Positions 1 to 7,201 of a DNA stretch of 49,649 nucleotides are shown here, piece after piece. The stretch is from Rhodospirillales bacterium (GTDB lineage Bacteria > Pseudomonadota > Alphaproteobacteria > Rhodospirillales > GLO-3): assembly GCA_003354135.1 (NCBI GenBank), contig PIVK01000022.1:1-49649 (forward strand), in the 5' to 3' direction. A model generated the notes under the pieces. That model ran no database searches. It saw nothing but the letters and a program-made list of their open reading frames with translations, and was not told the DNA's origin. The position numbers were made by a program, and so were the translations under genes. Each line of letters opens with the position of its first letter. Position 1 is the first letter of the stretch.

Positions 1-39
1 TTTCAAGACTCCTGCCTTCGACCACTCGGCCACCCCCAC
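1..39 (-). tRNA. tRNA-Ser(UGA), 5' part only
   Basis: On the minus strand the sequence starts with a 7-nt acceptor strand (39 to 33), then TGGCCGAGTGGTCGAAGGC, the typical serine-tRNA D-arm, and the anticodon loop CTTGAAA with anticodon TGA. The gene is cut by the left end of the window, so the variable arm, T-arm and acceptor 3' strand cannot be checked. The match to the family pattern of tRNA-Ser(UGA) in the D-arm and anticodon arm is close. Confidence 0.85.
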
Positions 40-356
40 GCGCTATTTGAAATCAATGACTTAGAATGACTCGCTCTTCGGCGATCATTGATTTTGGCAC
101 CGGATGGCCTTCTTAGTGTCGCCATGTGTTTAGCGCGTCCCCCAACATGCTGTCTACCAGACGTGCAACGGTGGCCTGCACGTTCAGAAACCACCTTTAC
201 GTGGGTGCCTTTGGCAAGTGGCAGGTGCGGCGGACCATCACGGCACTCCCTTTGGGCCTTCTTCCGATCGTGCTTGTCTTATGATGAAGGTGTCCGATAG
301 CGGTAAGCTGGCCGAACGGGGTGGGGCGCGTGTAGTTGGAGAACGGAAAGGGGGGG
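40..356. other. gene-free stretch between tRNA-Ser and the kamA-like gene
   Basis: About 317 bases with no convincing gene. Short open frames on both strands have no family resemblance and no ribosome binding site. The tRNA promoter should lie in its left part, on the minus strand, but no clear -35/-10 pair stands out. The right edge ends at the stop of the kamA-like gene with no clear terminator. Confidence 0.5.
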
Positions 357-1733
357 TTATTCCGCTGCGTTGCGCCGCAATTGGGCGTCGAAATCATTCT
401 CGAAGAAGAAGCGGTCTTCGCCGAAGGCCGGGCGCAGGTCGTCGAACCAGGTTGCCCGGTCGTCGAAGCGGGCGAAGAAGGGGCGTCCGACCCAGTCCCC
501 GCTACGGCCCTGGATGAAACGCAGGACGAATACCTTCTCGCCCCCCATTTCGGTCACGCCCTGGATTTCGACCTTGCCCGGAGTCGAACTCATGGAGGGA
601 CCGCGTACGGTGCGTGACAGCCCTGACACCTGGGAGTAGGCGTCACGGTAGATCTCCCACACCCGGGCCAGCGGGACCTCGAAATAGTGCTGCGCTCCCG
701 TATCCCGTTCGACGAACATGTAATAGGGAACCAACCCCAGGCCCGTCTGGGTGCGCCACATCCGGGCCCAGGTCGAGGCGTCATCGTTGATATGGGCTAG
801 AAGTGGGCTCTGGGTGCGGATGATGGCGCCGGTATCGCGGATGCGGCGGATAGCTTCGCGGACGATGGGAGGGTCCAACTCCCGCCAGTGGTTGAAATGG
901 GCCATGATGGCCAGCTGTTTGCCGTTTTCGGCCAGACGTTCGAAGAGCCTGAGAAGATCATCCGAATCCCGGTCGGTGAGGAAGCGTTGGGGCCAGTAGG
1001 TCAGGGTCTTGGTGCCGATGCGGATCGACTGGACGTGATCCAGTTCCGGAACCAGCAGCGGATCAAGGTAATTGGAAAGGCTCTCCGCCCCCATGACCAG
1101 AGGGTCGCCGCCGGTGAACAGAAGGTCGGTGACCTCGGCGTGCTTCCTTAGGTAGCGGCTGAGGTCTTTCGAGTCCTTTGCCGCGAACCGCAGGTCCTTG
1201 TCACCGGTGAACTGCGCCCAGCGGTAGCAGAAGGAGCAATAGGAGTGGCAGGTCTGTCCCCGGGCGGGAAAGAACAGCACGGTTTCATCGTACTTGTGCT
1301 GCAGGCCTTGGATCGGTTGCCCGTCAAGGGTCGGCACATTGAGTTCCATTTGTCCCGCCGGGTGGGGATTGAACCGGTGACGGATGTCCCAGGCTAGGCG
1401 GTCGATCTCTGCCGCATTGGCTCCCTTGGCCAGCAGGTCGGTCATCGCCGCCATATCTTTGTCGAACAACATACCGGGTTGGGGGAAGACCAGCTGAAAC
1501 ATGGGGTCGTCCGGGACATTGTCCCAATCGATCAGATTCTCCAGCACGTAGGAATTAACCCGGAACGGCATGACCTGGGCCACCGCCCGCATGGCGAAGC
1601 GGGTTTCCTCGGGCAGGCGGTCGAGTTGCGGGATCTCATCGAAATTGGTGATGGTATAGGCCTTGAAGGGGGACGTCCCAAAGGAGTCCTCCCCTGCCGG
1701 TATCTTCCGAATATGGCTAAACATGTGATTCAT
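357..1733 (-). CDS. KamA-family radical SAM protein (lysine 2,3-aminomutase-like)
   Basis: 458 aa. It is a radical SAM enzyme of the lysine 2,3-aminomutase/KamA family, which uses a [4Fe-4S] cluster, S-adenosylmethionine and usually PLP to shift an amino group. The cluster motif CxxxCxxC is at about C162, C166, C169 (CHSYCSFCYRW), and the GGDP element that contacts SAM is at about 208-211. A lysine in STPGK near residue 390 is in the place expected for the PLP lysine. The start is ATG 1733, with AAGGGAT about 10 bases upstream; a second ATG lies three codons in. It is divergent from the bio operon. Substrate is unknown: true KamA, an EpmB-like lysine mutase and other amino-acid mutases share these motifs. 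The family call is firm and the exact reaction is not. Confidence 0.85.
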   Translation of the reverse strand: MNHMFSHIRKIPAGEDSFGTSPFKAYTITNFDEIPQLDRLPEETRFAMRAVAQVMPFRVNSYVLENLIDWDNVPDDPMFQLVFPQPGMLFDKDMAAMTDLLAKGANAAEIDRLAWDIRHRFNPHPAGQMELNVPTLDGQPIQGLQHKYDETVLFFPARGQTCHSYCSFCYRWAQFTGDKDLRFAAKDSKDLSRYLRKHAEVTDLLFTGGDPLVMGAESLSNYLDPLLVPELDHVQSIRIGTKTLTYWPQRFLTDRDSDDLLRLFERLAENGKQLAIMAHFNHWRELDPPIVREAIRRIRDTGAIIRTQSPLLAHINDDASTWARMWRTQTGLGLVPYYMFVERDTGAQHYFEVPLARVWEIYRDAYSQVSGLSRTVRGPSMSSTPGKVEIQGVTEMGGEKVFVLRFIQGRSGDWVGRPFFARFDDRATWFDDLRPAFGEDRFFFENDFDAQLRRNAAE

Positions 1734-2011
1734 ACGAATAAAAATCCCTTAAAGCACAACGCCTTGAGGCTGCTTCTTGCAACTTCGGTATATTGGGGAG
1801 CCGCCGAAATCGTGCCCGAAAGGCACCGTAAGCAACGGCATCGTATCTCCTGTCCTTGAGGCAGGATACCTAAATTTCCCTCTCGGGGAAACCCCCCCCG
1901 GCCCGATTCTTTTGTTCGAATTCGACTAAGGGTTTGATTCAAGGCGTTTTTTAATGTTGTCCCGTCAATTTGGCATTGTTCTGGGCATTCCGATCCGATA
2001 AAGCTGCGGCT
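1734..2011. promoter_or_regulatory. divergent intergenic region kamA-like / bioF
   Basis: About 278 bases that must hold the promoters of the leftward radical SAM gene and the rightward biotin operon. A perfect 10-bp palindrome TCGAATTCGA lies at 1916-1925 and could be an operator. I looked for the BioR box (TTATMKATAA type) known from alphaproteobacteria and for a BirA-type site and found neither. No riboswitch-like fold was recognised. Confidence 0.3.
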
Positions 2012-3193
2012 ATGGCCCCTTTGGGAAACCGACTACGGAACTACCTGGGCAGCCTTCAACGGAATGAACGGCTGCGCGTGCTTCGGGACTGCCGCCCCTT
2101 GGACGGGGGGGTGATCGAGCGCGGGGGGCGGAGGCTGGTCGATGCGTCTTCCAACGATTATCTCGGGCTGGCTCGTCATTCGGAAGTCATTGCCCGCTCG
2201 CGCGCCTGGACCGAAGACTGGGGGGCGGGGGCGCGCGCCTCGCGCCTGGTGACCGGAAGCTTCGAGTTGCACTCGCGCATCGAAGAAAAGCTGGCTCGGC
2301 TCAAGGGTACCGAAGCTGCTCTGATCTTCAGTTCGGGATATCAAACCAACAGCGCGGTGCTGCCGGCCCTGTTCGACCGGGATTTGCTGGGGGAACCGGC
2401 GGTGGTCTTTGCCGACCGCCTGATTCACGCCAGCCTTCACCGGGGCTGTGCGGCAGCCGGCGTACGCCAGATCCGGTTCCGGCACAACGACCTCGATCAT
2501 CTGGAGCACCTGATGAAGGCTAGGGAGGCCAAACCGGGGGCGCTGTTTATCATTACCGAGTCCGTGTTCAGCATGGACGGCGATCGGTCGAACTTGGGTG
2601 GGCTCTGCGATCTGGCGGAGCGTTACGGAGCGGTCCTCTATGTCGACGAGGCCCATGCGACTGGGGTTCTGGGGCCTAAAGGCATGGGTCTCAGCGGCGA
2701 GCACCCGGGGCGGGTCGACGTTGTCATGGGAACTTTCAGCAAGGCGCTGGGAGGGTTCGGAGCCTATGTCGCCTGCTCTCAGGTCCTTAAGGATTACCTC
2801 GTCAACCGTTGTGGCGGGTTCATCTACTCGACGGCCCTGCCACCCGCCGTGCTGGGGGCGATGGATGCGGCATTGGACTTGGTGCCGGGTATGGAAGCCG
2901 AACGGCAACGCCTGCACGCCAATGCGGGCCGCCTGCGCACGGCATTGACCGAGGCCGGCCTGTCGAGCGGAGCATCCTCGACCCAGATCGTGCCCGCTTT
3001 CATCGGCGGGGCTTCCGATGCTCTGGAGGCCGCTTGTAGGCTCGAGGAAGACGGTGTCCTCGGGATCGCCATCCGGCCGCCCACGGTGCCTCGGGGAACC
3101 AGTCGCATCCGCTTTGCGCTCAGTGCCGAACATGGGGACGAGGCCATGGAACGCATCTTGAGCGCGGTGGCGGGACTGACGAGGTTTGCGTGA
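2012..3193 (+). CDS. bioF: 8-amino-7-oxononanoate synthase
   Basis: About 393 aa from ATG 2012. It joins pimeloyl-ACP (or -CoA) and L-alanine to form KAPA, the first ring-building step of biotin synthesis, with PLP. The PLP lysine is in GTFSKALGG at about residue 244, and the aspartate/histidine pair in VDEAHATG is also conserved. E. coli BioF is 384 aa, so the length fits. The frame extends upstream to a TTG at 1970, but the extra 14 residues do not look like the family and have no ribosome binding site, so ATG 2012 is preferred. It is the first gene of a five-gene biotin operon. Its stop overlaps the GTG start of the next gene. Confidence 0.93.
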   Translation: MAPLGNRLRNYLGSLQRNERLRVLRDCRPLDGGVIERGGRRLVDASSNDYLGLARHSEVIARSRAWTEDWGAGARASRLVTGSFELHSRIEEKLARLKGTEAALIFSSGYQTNSAVLPALFDRDLLGEPAVVFADRLIHASLHRGCAAAGVRQIRFRHNDLDHLEHLMKAREAKPGALFIITESVFSMDGDRSNLGGLCDLAERYGAVLYVDEAHATGVLGPKGMGLSGEHPGRVDVVMGTFSKALGGFGAYVACSQVLKDYLVNRCGGFIYSTALPPAVLGAMDAALDLVPGMEAERQRLHANAGRLRTALTEAGLSSGASSTQIVPAFIGGASDALEAACRLEEDGVLGIAIRPPTVPRGTSRIRFALSAEHGDEAMERILSAVAGLTRFA

Positions 3194-3846
3194 GCCGGCA
3201 GGAGACGATCCTAGTTCTGGTGCATGGCTGGGGGTTTGACTCCTCGTTTTGGGACCCGTTGCGCGCAGCGTTGCCCGATACGGAGACCCTGGCCGTTGAT
3301 CACGGATTTCTCGGGAAACCGTACCGCCCCCCAATTCCCGAGTCCGGGAAACGGATTGCCGTCGGTCATTCGCTGGGGGTGCTTTGGCTGCTTCGGGAAA
3401 GCCCCTTCGCTTGGGATGCCTTCGTCGCCGTCAATGGGTTCCCGCGGTTCGTGGAAGGGGAGGGCTTTGGTCCGGCTCAACCACGGCGGTTCGTAGAGCG
3501 GATGCGTCGTCGCCTGCTGCAGGACCCGCTACAGGTCGCGACCGATTTTCTTGCACTCTGCGGTGCGCCGCCGCCGTCCCGGGATTTGGACGTGGACGCG
3601 ATGGCGGCAGGCTTGTCCTGGCTGCTGGAATGGGATGCGCGGGCGATTCTCGACACGGACAGCGCACCTAAGCTAATACTGGCGGCACGAAACGACGAGA
3701 TCGTGCCCCCCGCTATGACGGAAGCCGGGTTCGCGGATGTCCCGGGAACGACGATGGCCTGGCACGAGACTGGTGGCCACCTATTGCCGGTGACCGCGCC
3801 CGAGTGGTGTGCCGGGCGGATCAGAGAGATCCTGACGTGGATATGA
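3190..3846 (+). CDS. alpha/beta hydrolase, probable pimeloyl-ACP methyl ester esterase (BioH/BioG type)
   Basis: 218 aa, GTG start overlapping the bioF stop (GTGA). It has an alpha/beta hydrolase fold with an oxyanion VHGWG near residue 11, nucleophile elbow GHSLG (Ser61), a probable acid in ARNDEIVPP, and catalytic histidine in TGGHLLP near residue 200. In biotin synthesis such an esterase removes the methyl group from pimeloyl-ACP methyl ester, the product started by BioC. It lies between bioF and bioC, so this role is strongly suggested. It is clearly shorter than E. coli BioH (256 aa) and nearer in size to BioG, so I leave the symbol empty. Family is certain; exact type is inference. Confidence 0.82.
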   Translation: MSRQETILVLVHGWGFDSSFWDPLRAALPDTETLAVDHGFLGKPYRPPIPESGKRIAVGHSLGVLWLLRESPFAWDAFVAVNGFPRFVEGEGFGPAQPRRFVERMRRRLLQDPLQVATDFLALCGAPPPSRDLDVDAMAAGLSWLLEWDARAILDTDSAPKLILAARNDEIVPPAMTEAGFADVPGTTMAWHETGGHLLPVTAPEWCAGRIREILTWI

Positions 3847-4622
3847 TGATTGACGAGCGCAAGCGGAGGATCGCATCCTCCTTCGGAGCGGCCGTGGAGA
3901 CCTACGATCTGGCGGCGGTCCTGCAGCGGCACGCCGCGCGGCGACTGGCGGACCGCATCATCAGGCTTCGGTTGCCCGCGGGGTTCCGCGCTTTGGAGAT
4001 CGGGGCGGGAACCGGCTGGTTGGCGCGCCGACTCTGTGATCGCCTGGGGGCTGGAGAATGGGTCATTTCGGATCTCTCGCCCGAGATGCTGGAGCGGTGC
4101 CGCGCCAATCTGGGCGCGGTTTCCAACACGTCCTTCCGCTGCATGGACGGTGAATTTCCGGATATCGATGGCCCCTTCGATCTTATCTTCTCCAACCTGA
4201 CTTTTCAGTGGTTCGACGATATTAGGGCCGCCGTGCCCAGGTTGGCCGGTCTGTTGGCGCCGGGGGGGAGCCTGGCCTTCACCACTATGACCCGCGACAG
4301 CGCGCGGGAATGGCGTCGGGCGCATTTGCGCTTGGGGCTGCAATCGGGTATGGCGCCCTATCCATCGGAGGCCGAACTGCAGGCGATGTGGCCCTCCAAT
4401 GGCCGGGGAAACGTCCGGGGAGAGAAGGTCGTGAGGCGCCATCCAAATTCCAGGGCTTTCGTTCACGCCCTGAAACAGACTGGCGCCATGGTCCCGGCGC
4501 GTGGCCACCGGCCGCTGTCGCCCAGCAATCTGCGCCGGGTGATGCGGGAACTGGACGTGCACGGGGAATTCACCGTCACGTACCACATCGCCTACGGGGT
4601 CTTCACGAAGGACGACGCATGA
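3843..4622 (+). CDS. bioC: malonyl-ACP O-methyltransferase
   Basis: About 259 aa from ATG 3843, which overlaps the preceding stop as ATGA; an in-frame GTG at 3804 lies inside the esterase gene and is less likely. It is a class I SAM-dependent methyltransferase: motif I LEIGAGTGWLARRL at about residues 50-63, then SDLSPEMLERC, and SNLTFQWF in the later strand, which is the usual BioC signature. BioC methylates malonyl-ACP so that fatty acid synthesis can extend it to the pimeloyl stage. Position between the esterase and bioD supports the assignment. Confidence 0.9.
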   Translation: MMIDERKRRIASSFGAAVETYDLAAVLQRHAARRLADRIIRLRLPAGFRALEIGAGTGWLARRLCDRLGAGEWVISDLSPEMLERCRANLGAVSNTSFRCMDGEFPDIDGPFDLIFSNLTFQWFDDIRAAVPRLAGLLAPGGSLAFTTMTRDSAREWRRAHLRLGLQSGMAPYPSEAELQAMWPSNGRGNVRGEKVVRRHPNSRAFVHALKQTGAMVPARGHRPLSPSNLRRVMRELDVHGEFTVTYHIAYGVFTKDDA

Positions 4623-5242
4623 GCCGGCGCGGCCTATTCGTTACCGGGACGAGTACCGGAGTCGGAAAAACGGTGGTCGCCGCCTGCCTGGTGCGGTTGT
4701 TCGGCGCCGACTACTGGAAGCCCGTACAGACGGGGGCGGGAGAGCACGACGACACGGACGAAGTCCGGCGGCTGACGGGGGGATGCCGGGCTTTCGATCC
4801 CGCCTACAGTTTCAAGGCCCCGTTGTCGCCGCACGAAGCGGCGCGCCTGGAAGGCGCCGTGATCGACATGGACAGACTGGTCCTGCCACGAACGGACGCG
4901 TCGCTGATCGTCGAAGGGGCAGGGGGGGTGCTGGTGCCCCTCAATGCCAAGACTTTGATGATCGATCTGATTGCCCGGATTGGGTTTCCATCTGTGGTGG
5001 TGGCGTCGAGCGGGCTGGGGACCATCAATCACACCCTGCTCAGCCTGGAAGCCCTGAGAGGCCGGGACCTCCCTATCGCCGGTGTCGTCATGAACGGCCC
5101 ACCCAACCCGGCCAACCGCCATGCGATCGAAACCTACGGCAGGGTGCGGGTTTTGGGCGAACTGGCCCCGGTCGATCCGCTTGATGCCCAAGCGGTAATC
5201 GCCATGGCGGAGAAATTCGAGGGGGAAGGCCGGTGGACCTGA
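4619..5242 (+). CDS. bioD: dethiobiotin synthetase
   Basis: 207 aa from ATG 4619, with an ATGA overlap on the bioC stop. It is an ATP-dependent ligase that closes the ureido ring of dethiobiotin using CO2. The P-loop GTSTGVGKT is at about residues 9-17. EGAGGVLVPL, the BioD family signature, follows in the middle, and the nucleotide-base motif VMNGPP comes later. The length is slightly below E. coli BioD (225 aa). The frame is open upstream to 4310, but that part is antisense noise inside bioC. Confidence 0.93.
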   Translation: MSRRGLFVTGTSTGVGKTVVAACLVRLFGADYWKPVQTGAGEHDDTDEVRRLTGGCRAFDPAYSFKAPLSPHEAARLEGAVIDMDRLVLPRTDASLIVEGAGGVLVPLNAKTLMIDLIARIGFPSVVVASSGLGTINHTLLSLEALRGRDLPIAGVVMNGPPNPANRHAIETYGRVRVLGELAPVDPLDAQAVIAMAEKFEGEGRWT

Positions 5243-5247
5243 TGCCT

Positions 5248-5270
5248 GGATCTTGTGTATAGAGAGATCC
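5248..5270 (+). other. small hairpin between bioD and bioB
   Basis: GGATCT and AGATCC form a 6-bp stem around an 11-nt loop in the 51-nt gap between bioD and bioB. No T-run follows, so it is not a normal terminator. It may be an RNA processing or stability element that separates bioB from the upstream part of the operon, or chance. Confidence 0.25.
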
Positions 5271-5293
5271 CCACACCGTCCTGAGGACACGAC

Positions 5294-6253
5294 ATGCCCG
5301 ATACCTCTTGCGAGAGGAGCCTCGATGCGACCCTGGACCTCTTCGCATTGCCGTTCAACGACCTGCTGCAGAAGGCGCATGAAGTCCATCGGCAGAACTG
5401 GGATGTGAACGCCGTTCAGACAAGTACCCTGGTTTCGGTCAAGACCGGAGGATGCGCCGAGGACTGCAAGTACTGCGGCCAGTCGAGCCATTTCGAGGCC
5501 AAGCTGGAGGCAACCAAGCTCATGCCCTTGGAGCATGTCGTCGAGGCGGCGCACAAGGCGAAGGCTGTGGGGGCCGGACGGCTGTGCATGGGGGCGGCCT
5601 GGCGCAATCCCAAGGACCGCGATATGTCGGCGCTATTGGACATGGTCTCGGAGGTCAAGGCAGTCGGATTGGAAACCTGCATGACGCTGGGCATGTTGAC
5701 CGAGGGCCAGGCCCAATCCCTGAAACAAGCGGGGCTCGATTACTACAACCACAACCTGGATACCTCGGAAGAATATTACGACAAGATCGTTACCACACGG
5801 ACCTTCCAGGACCGTCTTGATACCCTGTCGGTGGTTCGCAGGGCAGGCCTCAAGATCTGTTCCGGAGGAATCCTCGGCATGGGCGAGGGGCGAGAGGACC
5901 GGGCCGGCATGCTGTGGGCGCTGGCGAGCCTCGATCCGCCGCCCGAAAGCGTGCCTATCAACGTTCTGGTTCCGATGCCGGGGACACCCTTGGAAGGAAC
6001 GCCCGCCCTCGACCCGCTGGAACTGGTGCGGACGATCGCCGTGGCGCGCATTCTCATGCCGGGGTCTCGCATCCGGCTCTCGGCCGGGCGCAAGGCCATG
6101 ACCGAGGAATGCCAGGCGCTCTGCTTCTTCGGCGGTGCGAATTCGGTGTTTTACGGCGATCGGCTGCTGACCGCCGAAAATCAGGGCGAAGACGAGGACG
6201 ACGTGCTGTTCGCGAAACTGGGTATCAAGAAGAGTCGGGCCGAAACGGCTTAG
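5294..6253 (+). CDS. bioB: biotin synthase
   Basis: 319 aa. It is the radical SAM enzyme that inserts sulfur into dethiobiotin using a [4Fe-4S] and a [2Fe-2S] cluster. The CxxxCxxC motif is C54, C58, C61 ([12 protein letters not shown]). YYNHNLDTS and the later IRLSAGR segment (with the Arg that binds the [2Fe-2S] cluster in BioB) are both present. ATG 5294 follows a GAGGAC ribosome binding site. It is the last gene of the biotin operon, and its stop overlaps by 4 bp the stop of the converging DUF1150 gene. Confidence 0.95.
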   Translation: MPDTSCERSLDATLDLFALPFNDLLQKAHEVHRQNWDVNAVQTSTLVSVKTGGCAEDCKYCGQSSHFEAKLEATKLMPLEHVVEAAHKAKAVGAGRLCMGAAWRNPKDRDMSALLDMVSEVKAVGLETCMTLGMLTEGQAQSLKQAGLDYYNHNLDTSEEYYDKIVTTRTFQDRLDTLSVVRRAGLKICSGGILGMGEGREDRAGMLWALASLDPPPESVPINVLVPMPGTPLEGTPALDPLELVRTIAVARILMPGSRIRLSAGRKAMTEECQALCFFGGANSVFYGDRLLTAENQGEDEDDVLFAKLGIKKSRAETA

Positions 6254-6516
6254 TGGACAGCGGCGACTTCCATATCGTGCTTGTTGGCCGAGATAATGAC
6301 CTCACCCATGGATTCCACAACATCGAGGAAGGTGCCATCGGCGCCGTAGACCGCAAATCCGTCGCCGGTGGGCAACGAGACCCGGCGCACGAACAGCATA
6401 TCGTTCACATGCCAGCGGGCGAAGTCGTCATCCGACATGCGGGGCTGAATGCTCTGGGCTGCGAGCGTGCTCGTCAACGGTGCCGTCAGTGGTTTTATGA
6501 CTCGGGTCTCTACCAT
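6250..6516 (-). CDS. DUF1150-family small protein
   Basis: About 88 aa from ATG 6516, or 101 aa if the upstream ATG at 6555 is used. The C-terminal part ([16 protein letters not shown], then [14 protein letters not shown] and the terminal [12 protein letters not shown]) has the pattern of DUF1150, a small conserved protein of alphaproteobacteria with unknown job, often near small heat-shock genes. A perfect -10 box TATAAT lies on this strand at 6531-6526. A transcript started from it would begin only a few bases before ATG 6516, so the message may be nearly leaderless. Neither start has a clear ribosome binding site. It converges on bioB. Confidence 0.7.
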   Translation of the reverse strand: MVETRVIKPLTAPLTSTLAAQSIQPRMSDDDFARWHVNDMLFVRRVSLPTGDGFAVYGADGTFLDVVESMGEVIISANKHDMEVAAVH

Positions 6517-6744
6517 AATGGAGAAATTATACACGAAATTCTTTGAAGAATCCATTAACGATGAAAAAGGAAAATTGAGATGATTTTATAAAAATTGTTT
6601 CTGTTGTTATGTTTCGGCCACCTGAACATGATTTTCTAATATTCTCTGTGTGTTTCCGGATTCCGCGCTTCCTTTGCGAACAGGGGATGGATGTTAGGCG
6701 CTTGACTGGCGTCTGTTCTGCGCTGCGCTATTCCCTATGTTCTA

Positions 6745-7141
6745 CTATTAACCTGTCAGTCAAATAGGAGCGTATGCTATATTGTCGGGCATGGAAAAGA
6801 TTGATGCCCGGAGCCTCGGTAAGGAGGCCCAACAGCAGTTGAGGAGTCAAGCGATCCGACTGCGCAAGCAAGGCAGACCTACGCGGAGTTGACCGCCATG
6901 GTTGCGTAACTGAAGAGCGTACTGGTCCGGGATTCCGGGGCAAGGTCAGAATACCTCAATTGCGACATCAAAGCGGGCGTCCCTTCCGGCCCGCCGGCAA
7001 GAGCCAAGGGGCAATTGAAGAAGAAGGAAATTTCCAATTTGAGAAAACTTCAGAAATTGCCGGCGCGGGTAAAAAGCCACTTCGAGAACCGGAAGATCAG
7101 ATATGCCGCATAACGCACCTGTTTTACTGCCGGGTTAACAG
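6745..7141 (+). mobile_element. IS630-family element with large internal deletion (both ends kept)
   Basis: A 28-nt left end (6745-6772) and a 28-nt right end (7114-7141) are inverted repeats, with 22 of 28 positions matching. Between them are only the first and last parts of an IS630-type transposase, so roughly two thirds of the gene is gone. The short size and kept ends make it a non-autonomous, MITE-like derivative that could still be moved by a complete relative elsewhere. The flanking 6556-6744 and 7142-7190 hold no gene that I can support. Confidence 0.7.
6791..7113 (+). pseudogene. IS630-family transposase remnant (N- and C-terminal pieces)
   Basis: ATG 6791 opens MEKIDARSLGKEAQQQLRSQ, the helix-turn-helix start typical of IS630 transposases. 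A frameshift after RLRKQG moves the homology to a second frame (QTYAELTAMVA), which stops at 6909. From 6946 a third frame reads SEYLNCDIKAG and ends in HFENRKIRYAA then TAA at 7113, the usual C-terminus of these transposases. The catalytic DDE core is missing. No function is possible without a helper. Confidence 0.8.
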
Positions 7142-7201
7142 CATAGGAAAGCGCTGGCGAGTTTTCGTATGAAATGTGGCGGCGCATGGTAGAGGGCAGC
7201 A

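Noticed and set aside
1734-2011. BioR or BirA operator, or a lysine/other riboswitch before kamA or bioF
   Set aside because: No TTATMKATAA-like box, BirA-type palindrome or recognisable aptamer was found.
2033-3334. Long open frame antisense to bioF (and similar long antisense frames over ntrX, bioC and the DD-carboxypeptidase)
   Set aside because: These mirror codon bias in GC-rich genes; the sense frames have clear families and the antisense peptides do not.
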